From positions 1 to 48,985 of the IMG/VR virus record IMGVR_UViG_3300023223_001280: a stretch of 48,985 nt of DNA; one strand, written 5' to 3'. A model generated the notes under the pieces. It made no database searches and was not told the DNA's origin. It saw only the letters and a list, made by a program, of their open reading frames with translations. Source of the stretch: a virus. The translations under genes were made by a program, and so were the position numbers. The first letter of the stretch is position 1. Every line of letters starts with the position of its first letter. Positions 48,688 through 48,985 of the stretch are shown here, in pieces.

Positions 48688-48857
48688 CAGGATTGTCCTT
48701 TATTCGTGGGAAAGCGCCATGTAGCAACTGCGCTAAGTAGTACCGTGAGCGCCGCTTGAATTTCTGGTGTGGCCAACTCGGTTGGCAGCCCTTTACTTGT
48801 GCCAAAACCAACAAGGCCTCCAACAACTGCGCCAATTAGTTTACTATAATTTCCCAT
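48687..48857 (-). CDS. Holin-like protein (56 aa)
   Basis: Start MGNYSKLIGAVVGGLVGFGTSKGLP, middle TPEIQAALTVLLSAVATW, end RFPTNKGQS: two hydrophobic helices joined by a polar turn, the pattern of small phage holins I recognise as 'SKLIGA..GG..G' proteins. AGGAG lies eight bases before the ATG at 48857. It would permeabilise the inner membrane for the endolysin encoded next to it. The last 31 bases fall in the terminal inverted repeat (48687-48717). Confidence 0.72.
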   Translation of the reverse strand: MGNYSKLIGAVVGGLVGFGTSKGLPTELATPEIQAALTVLLSAVATWRFPTNKGQS

Positions 48858-48872
48858 TTGGTATTCTCCTTG

Positions 48873-48915
48873 TTAAAGTCGTGCTGCCTGCACATGCATC
48901 CAGTCGAAGTTGCGA
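48873..48915 (-). pseudogene. Truncated endolysin C-terminus
   Basis: Just before the holin a frame reads RNFDWMHVQAARL then stop (48873-48875). D-W-M-H-V-Q is the end of the metal site of M15-type endolysins (DxxHxQ). The rest of the gene is missing: to the right, the inverted copy of 48648-48717 begins at 48916, with an in-frame stop. The gene is therefore cut off by the window end structure, not naturally short. Confidence 0.45.
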
Positions 48916-48985
48916 GCGCTTTCCCACGAATAAAGGACAATCCTGATGCTAAACTATGCTAGTATCTATCTGCTTGTGTTGGTTG

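Larger units (their letters stand above)
48648..48985. repeat. 70-bp perfect inverted repeat at the right end
   Basis: Bases 48648-48717 are the exact reverse complement of 48916-48985, separated by 198 bases, and the repeat ends exactly at the last base of the window. It includes the end of the holin gene and most of the tiny peptide gene. This looks like a fold-back chimera or an assembly turning point. A true hairpin end is the less likely alternative. Confidence 0.9.

Noticed and set aside
1-48985. Diversity-generating retroelement, expected because the capsid module is BPP-1-like
   Set aside because: No reverse transcriptase gene and no template/variable repeat pair were seen in the fibre genes.
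1-48985. CRISPR array, tRNA genes, insertion sequences
   Set aside because: No regularly spaced direct repeats, cloverleaf sequences or transposase genes were noticed on either strand by reading.
1-48985. Direct terminal repeat or circular overlap between the window ends
   Set aside because: The first bases do not match the last bases in direct orientation; the only terminal repeat is the internal fold-back at the right end.

Overview
The window is most of the genome of a tailed, short-tailed (podovirus-type) double-stranded DNA phage. The head-tail module runs terminase, portal, Bbp19-like protein, scaffold, major capsid and Bbp16-like cement protein, the order I know from Bordetella phage BPP-1. 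It is followed by T7-like tail tubular and internal virion (ejection) proteins. An overlapping spanin pair and two early lipoproteins with clear lipoboxes point to a Gram-negative host, as does the use of sigma70-type promoters. I see no integrase, repressor, single-subunit RNA polymerase, tRNA, CRISPR array or reverse transcriptase, so a lytic lifestyle using host RNA polymerase is the simplest reading.

Layout. Bases 1 to 20041 are read rightward: early genes, then replication and recombination. Bases 20038 to 48985 are read leftward: virion and lysis genes. The two blocks meet tail to tail at 20038-20041. The first 8.6 kb hold about two dozen very small, tightly overlapping genes, mostly of unknown function, including a lipoprotein, an alpha/beta-hydrolase and a UvrD-like helicase. 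From 8.6 to 20 kb come a stand-alone HIRAN protein, a Cas4/RecB-type nuclease, a RecA-like (Sak4-type) ATPase with its SSB-like partner, a ParB-methyltransferase fusion, and a uracil-DNA glycosylase joined to the first half of a proofreading exonuclease. The family-A polymerase carrying the rest of that exonuclease follows, then a DUF3987-like ATPase. Together these form a replication-recombination set that lacks an obvious primase.

Late region, in the direction of transcription from the right end: a truncated endolysin, a holin-like protein, tail-fibre or adhesin genes with spanins embedded among them, a beta-helix tail spike, terminase, portal, scaffold, capsid, cement protein, tail tubes A and B, a GNAT-like protein and three internal virion proteins. 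The second internal virion protein carries an M15-type peptidase domain. The block ends with a T7-like tail fibre that contains an internal duplication.

Unusual structure sits mainly in the control regions. Three copies of a structured leader precede the first three genes. Two of them share identical internal-loop sequences while their 10-bp helices differ completely in sequence but still pair. The loop of the third copy contains 29 bases perfectly complementary to a segment 1.1 kb downstream, within a gene-free stretch (1624-2090) rich in inverted repeats. A palindrome with CCATAC repeats 25 bp apart occurs in both gene-poor control regions. The last 70 bases of the window are an exact inverted copy of 48648-48717. 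This cuts off the endolysin and is more likely a fold-back assembly or library artefact than a real end.
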